A DNA stretch of 8,951 nt from Phycisphaerae bacterium (GTDB taxonomy: Bacteria > Planctomycetota > Phycisphaerae > SM23-33): the NCBI GenBank assembly GCA_030754715.1, contig JASLZV010000052.1, forward strand, positions 1 to 8,951, in the 5' to 3' direction. Positions 6,205 to 8,951 of the stretch are shown in pieces; within the stretch, counting starts at the first letter, position 1; each line of letters begins with the position of its first letter. A model generated the notes under the pieces. It was not told the DNA's origin and made no database searches. It worked only from the letters and a program-made list of their open reading frames with translations. The translations under genes were made by a program, and so were the position numbers.

Positions 6205-6837
6205 ATGGCCGACGAGATCGAAGCCAAGTACAAGGTGGACACTTTTGCAGCGGTTCGCAGGGCGATGGGCAGAGCCGGCGCGACGTACTTGGGCACAGTT
6301 CTCCAGACTGATCTTTACTACGACACGTCCGGGCGCGATCTGCTGCACGGCGATAGCGGCCTCCGCATCCGTCTCACCCGTCGTCTGCGCAGGGGTCGCG
6401 GTGCGGCAAAGGGGCTCTCCGACACGCGCCCGCTGCTGACGTATAAGGGTCCTGTCTGCCCGCGCAGCCGCGTCAAAGTCCGAAAGGAAATCCAGACCCG
6501 CTTTGACGACGACCGGGCCCTGGGCGACATCCTCGCCGCCCTGGGGTTGGAATTGACCCTGAAGATTCAGAAGCGCCGCGCCAGGTATCGCCTCGGCCGC
6601 TGTCGGGTGGAGCTGGACGAGCTTCCGATCCTCGGCCGCTTCGTGGAGATCGAAGCCGCCGCCGCCCGGGGCGTTGCCTCGGCCGCCAGAAAACTAGGCC
6701 TCACCGACGAGCCGATTTGCGACCACTACGTCAACCTGGCGTTGGATGCCTGCCGCCGCCTCGGCCGAAAAGGCCCTCGGCGCGAGATCACCTTCAATCA
6801 CTCCGATACCAAATCCTCCCACCGCCCGGCCCGCTGA
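6205..6837 (+). CDS. CYTH-domain protein (class IV adenylate cyclase / triphosphatase superfamily)
   Basis: CYTH enzymes bind triphosphate substrates in a beta-barrel tunnel with divalent metal. Known activities include class IV adenylate cyclase, thiamine triphosphatase and inorganic triphosphatase. In this 210-residue product the signature ExExK is E4-I-E-A-K8. Further strands with charged tunnel residues are visible: QTDLYYDT (34-41), SGLRIRL (51-57), LTYKGP (78-83), RVKVRKEIQTRF (89-100), KRRARYRLGRCRVELDELPILGRFVEIEA (123-151). The LDELPxLGxFVEIE pattern is typical of the CyaB-like branch, but the substrate cannot be assigned. Residues 185-210 form a basic tail outside the domain. The ATG is set by the ExExK motif at the extreme N-terminus. 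The only purine-rich stretch upstream (TAGGA, 6187-6191) is 13 bases away, too far for a normal ribosome-binding site. It is divergent from rpmH and stands alone. Confidence 0.85.
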   Translation: MADEIEAKYKVDTFAAVRRAMGRAGATYLGTVLQTDLYYDTSGRDLLHGDSGLRIRLTRRLRRGRGAAKGLSDTRPLLTYKGPVCPRSRVKVRKEIQTRFDDDRALGDILAALGLELTLKIQKRRARYRLGRCRVELDELPILGRFVEIEAAAARGVASAARKLGLTDEPICDHYVNLALDACRRLGRKGPRREITFNHSDTKSSHRPAR

Positions 6838-7108
6838 CGGCGCACGGCCTCAATCGGGATTCTGCGGTTCGCCTTTGAGCAATGGGCCGCGGCGTAATCC
6901 GTCCGCCTCACCACATTCGTCCTGTTTGTTATTATCTGAGGCAATCTCGGATAGCATGCAGGCCAAACACCTGCGATACATGTTCATTGGCTTGAAAGCC
7001 TTAAGTTTCTGTGGGACACCTTAAGTTTCTGTGGGACATATGACGAGAATCCGGTAGGGTATGATGGTGTGTTGACAGATCTTGCCGGCACGCGTGGGAG
7101 TGTTATGG
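6838..7108. other. Intergenic region before the export operon
   Basis: This 271-base stretch has no convincing gene. It holds a GCAGG/CCTGC inverted repeat (hairpin loop CCAAACA) near 6959-6975, a GGCT-TGAA-AGCC mini-hairpin near 6989-7000, the 20-bp tandem repeat at 6999-7038, a TATGAT at 7060-7065 that resembles a -10 box without a -35 partner, and a TTGACA at 7072-7077 without a -10 partner. The promoter of the downstream genes is therefore uncertain. Confidence 0.5.
6999..7038. repeat. Perfect 20-bp tandem direct repeat
   Basis: The unit CCTTAAGTTTCTGTGGGACA occurs twice, back to back and identical, at 6999-7018 and 7019-7038. Its complement starts with TGT, as many transposon ends do, and the phasing of 20 bp is close to two helical turns. 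It may be a remnant insertion-sequence end or a pair of regulator sites for the genes at 7109 onward. No second copy or transposase gene is present in the window. Confidence 0.9.
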
Positions 7109-7906
7109 ATGGACCGCGGATCGCGGATGCTTATGTGGGCCTGCACGTTGGTGATGACACCGGTGGCCGGGTGTAATGGGCAACTTACGCCTCAGGCCAA
7201 AGAGTTGTTGACACGGGCGACGGCCAGCCTGTCGCGCGGGGACTACGCTGCAACAGTGAAGGACATGGACCGGTTTCTGCGCGAGCACGGCGGCAGCCGC
7301 CAGGTGGGTAGGGCGTACTACCTTCGCGGCAAGGCGAGGCTGGGTCTGAAGGACCTGGCCGGGGGGAGCGGGGATCTGGACGAGTCGCTGGAGTACTCAA
7401 AGGACGCCGATGTGCGTGTGAATGCCATGCTGGCGTTGGGCGACCTGGCGTTTGAAGCCGATGACCTGGCTGTGGCCCAAGAAATGTACAGCGGGGCGAT
7501 TTCACAGTCCCGGGCGGGCAAGGCCCCACGCGATCACGCACACTACCGCCTGGGCTGCGTGTACCAGCGCCTTGGCAAATGGCACCAGGCGGATCGGCAG
7601 TTTCACCAGGTGGTAGAGTACTTTGGGGGCACGGAGTTGGCCCGGCGCGCGGACCGCAGAGTTAATGCGGTGGCCTGGACGGTGCAGGTGGGGGCGTTTT
7701 CCGGCAAGGGACGCGCCGACGCACTGGCCGGACGCCTGCGGGACCGGGAACAGGCGGCCGACGTGATACCAATAATTTCTGCTGGACAGGCGCTTTTCGT
7801 TGTGGTGGTGGGGTGTTATGATACGCATCGCGAGGCCGACGAGGCGCTCGTGCGAATCAAGAGATTCCAGGTCGACGCATATGTGACGGTAAGGACAATG
7901 AGGTGA
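7109..7906 (+). CDS. TPR-like lipoprotein with C-terminal SPOR domain
   Basis: This 265-residue envelope lipoprotein has a short signal peptide ending in the lipobox VAGC, with the acylated cysteine at C22, so it is a substrate for LspA. Residues about 29-180 are helical repeats of TPR type (LLTRATASLSRGDYAATVKDM, AYYLRGKARLGLKDL, NAMLALGDLAFEADDLAVAQEMY, AHYRLGCVYQRLGKWHQADRQF). Residues 189-265 are a SPOR domain, with the typical opening AWTVQVGAFS and second half LFVVVVGCYDTHREADEALVRI. SPOR domains bind glycan strands lacking stem peptides. The ATG at 7109 is chosen over a TTG at 7082 because GGGAG (7096-7100) lies eight bases upstream and it gives a normal signal peptide. The gene ends four bases before the export gene, so the two are probably translated together. 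A role as scaffold or cell-wall anchor for the export machinery is inferred. Confidence 0.85.
   Translation: MDRGSRMLMWACTLVMTPVAGCNGQLTPQAKELLTRATASLSRGDYAATVKDMDRFLREHGGSRQVGRAYYLRGKARLGLKDLAGGSGDLDESLEYSKDADVRVNAMLALGDLAFEADDLAVAQEMYSGAISQSRAGKAPRDHAHYRLGCVYQRLGKWHQADRQFHQVVEYFGGTELARRADRRVNAVAWTVQVGAFSGKGRADALAGRLRDREQAADVIPIISAGQALFVVVVGCYDTHREADEALVRIKRFQVDAYVTVRTMR
7900..7903 (+). promoter_or_regulatory. Ribosome-binding site of the export gene inside the preceding gene
   Basis: GAGG lies seven bases before the ATG at 7911 and overlaps the last codons of the TPR-SPOR gene, which stops at 7904-7906. This layout is typical of translational coupling. Confidence 0.6.
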
Positions 7907-7910
7907 GGCC

Positions 7911-8951
7911 ATGATCAGGTTGGGATATGCTTGCAGTGCTGTTATCGTGGCGGCAGCGGTATTGGCCGGATGTGCACCGGCGGAAAAAGGTTCCAAGGTA
8001 CCACCGGAGTTTCTGCAGAAGGACTGGGGGATGCAGGAAACGCCCGTGGGACACATCCTCCGCCGGGAGTACCGGCTGCGGGAGGGGGACGCCCTGGAAG
8101 TGATCTACCACATCCGCTACCGAAAGACCGAGTCATACAAGATCAAGATACAGGACATAATGGTGATTCGGTTCCCCCACGAAACGTTCCTGAACCAGAC
8201 CGAGCAGGTCCACTCCGACGGGAACCTGCACCTGGACCTGGTCGGGTCGGTGAAGGCGTTTGGCAGAACCATCGAGGACGTGCACGGGGACTTGGTGGTG
8301 CTATACGGTAAGTTCCTTAAGGATCCCACCATCACGGTGAGTTTCAAGGAATCGAACGTCAAGATTCGCGAGTTGAAGGATGCAATCCGCACCTCCCCGC
8401 GCGGCCAGAGCCGCTTGGTGCCCGTCACGCCCGATGGGACCATTTCGCTGCCGTTCATTGTGAACACGCGTGCGGCCGGGCGGACCATCGGCGAACTGCG
8501 CGAGGTGCTCAACAAGGCGTATCAGGAGATCAGGCTGGATGAGTTGGAGGTAACGGTCAACGTGCAATCGGTCTCGCCTCTCCGCGTGTTTGTGTTTGGC
8601 GAGGTCAGCAGGCCTGGTCCGGTGGTGAACATCGAAGAGACGGGGGCTTCAGCCATCAGCGAGATGACGCTGCTGCAGGCGATTGCACAGGCGGGTGGGT
8701 ACCTGCCCGGGCGGGCCGAGTTGAGCATGGTCGCGCTGACGCGCCGGCGTCACCTGGCGCGTCCGGAGATCGCGGTGATCAACGTGTACCAACTGCTGGA
8801 GAATCGCAAGAGCTCGTTCGGCAAGCCCGTGGTGGCCGACGCGTCGAAGTATCGCTTCGACGTGTGGTTGGAAGACGGCGACGTGGTGTACGTGCCCACG
8901 TCTGATATCGCAAAACGCGCCGACTACATCGATCTGGTGTGGACAAAGGGC
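7911..8951 (+). CDS. Polysaccharide export lipoprotein (Wza-like, Poly_export/SLBB), 3' end missing
   Basis: The frame is open to the window end, giving the first 347 residues. Wza-type proteins form the outer-membrane or periplasmic channel through which capsule or exopolysaccharide leaves the cell. The signal peptide ends in LAGC with acylated C21. A first Poly_export-like domain spans about 53-147 (YRLREGDALEVIYHIRY; later VHSDGNLHLDLVGSVKAFGRTIEDV and LKDPTITVSF). A second similar half spans about 163-218 (LVPVTPDGTISLPFI, AAGRTIGELREVL, LEVTVNVQS). SLBB-like sequence then begins at about 223 (PLRVFVFGEVSRPGPVV, LLQAIAQAGGYLPGRAELSMVALTRRR), followed by LEDGDVVYVP (320-329), a pattern usual near the end of an SLBB repeat. 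The partner inner-membrane co-polymerase and glycosyltransferases would be expected to the right. It is coupled to the TPR-SPOR lipoprotein gene. Confidence 0.9.
   Translation, partial: MIRLGYACSAVIVAAAVLAGCAPAEKGSKVPPEFLQKDWGMQETPVGHILRREYRLREGDALEVIYHIRYRKTESYKIKIQDIMVIRFPHETFLNQTEQVHSDGNLHLDLVGSVKAFGRTIEDVHGDLVVLYGKFLKDPTITVSFKESNVKIRELKDAIRTSPRGQSRLVPVTPDGTISLPFIVNTRAAGRTIGELREVLNKAYQEIRLDELEVTVNVQSVSPLRVFVFGEVSRPGPVVNIEETGASAISEMTLLQAIAQAGGYLPGRAELSMVALTRRRHLARPEIAVINVYQLLENRKSSFGKPVVADASKYRFDVWLEDGDVVYVPTSDIAKRADYIDLVWTKG

Noticed and set aside
8046..8053. Partial match GTGGGACA to the 20-bp tandem repeat
   Set aside because: Only eight bases, inside the export gene coding sequence; expected by chance.

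Overview
The window looks like chromosomal DNA of a GC-rich Planctomycetota bacterium, perhaps of the Phycisphaerae. This is inferred from gene content: a DksA/TraR-like protein with a lysine-rich tail and a degenerate zinc finger paired with lspA, a secreted DUF4838 protein, and a Wza-type export lipoprotein next to a TPR-SPOR lipoprotein. There is no rRNA, tRNA, CRISPR array, phage gene or intact mobile element.

Left part (1-4230, minus strand). A DksA/TraR-like gene (GTG start) and lspA (TTG start) form a two-gene operon behind a strong sigma70-type promoter at 4202-4230. Beyond lspA lies a large secreted DUF4838 glycoside-hydrolase-like gene. It has its own consensus-like promoter at 2670-2698, so it need not depend on the lspA operon. 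LspA would mature lipoproteins, including the two encoded at the right end.

Middle (4231-6840). metK (S-adenosylmethionine synthetase) runs rightward, divergent from the DksA-like gene. Its upstream region holds a plausible promoter and two inverted repeats. Convergent to metK is a 44-codon rpmH (ribosomal protein L34), with a sigma70-type promoter at 6017-6045. No rnpA is recognisable after rpmH. Divergent from rpmH is a CYTH-domain phosphohydrolase or cyclase whose start has no convincing Shine-Dalgarno sequence.

Right part (6838-8951, plus strand). An intergenic region with a perfect 20-bp tandem duplication precedes a two-gene translationally coupled unit. The first gene encodes a lipoprotein with TPR-like helices and a C-terminal SPOR domain (peptidoglycan binding). 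The second encodes a Wza/Poly_export-SLBB outer-membrane lipoprotein that runs off the window end. This is probably the start of an exopolysaccharide synthesis and export operon, with the TPR-SPOR protein possibly tethering or scaffolding the export channel at the cell wall.

Most genes are recognisable families. The least ordinary items are the histone-H1-like tailed DksA relative that has lost three of four zinc cysteines, the pairing of a SPOR lipoprotein with the export channel, the 20-bp tandem repeat before that operon, and the possible structured leader of metK. I found no clear evidence of a wholly new system.
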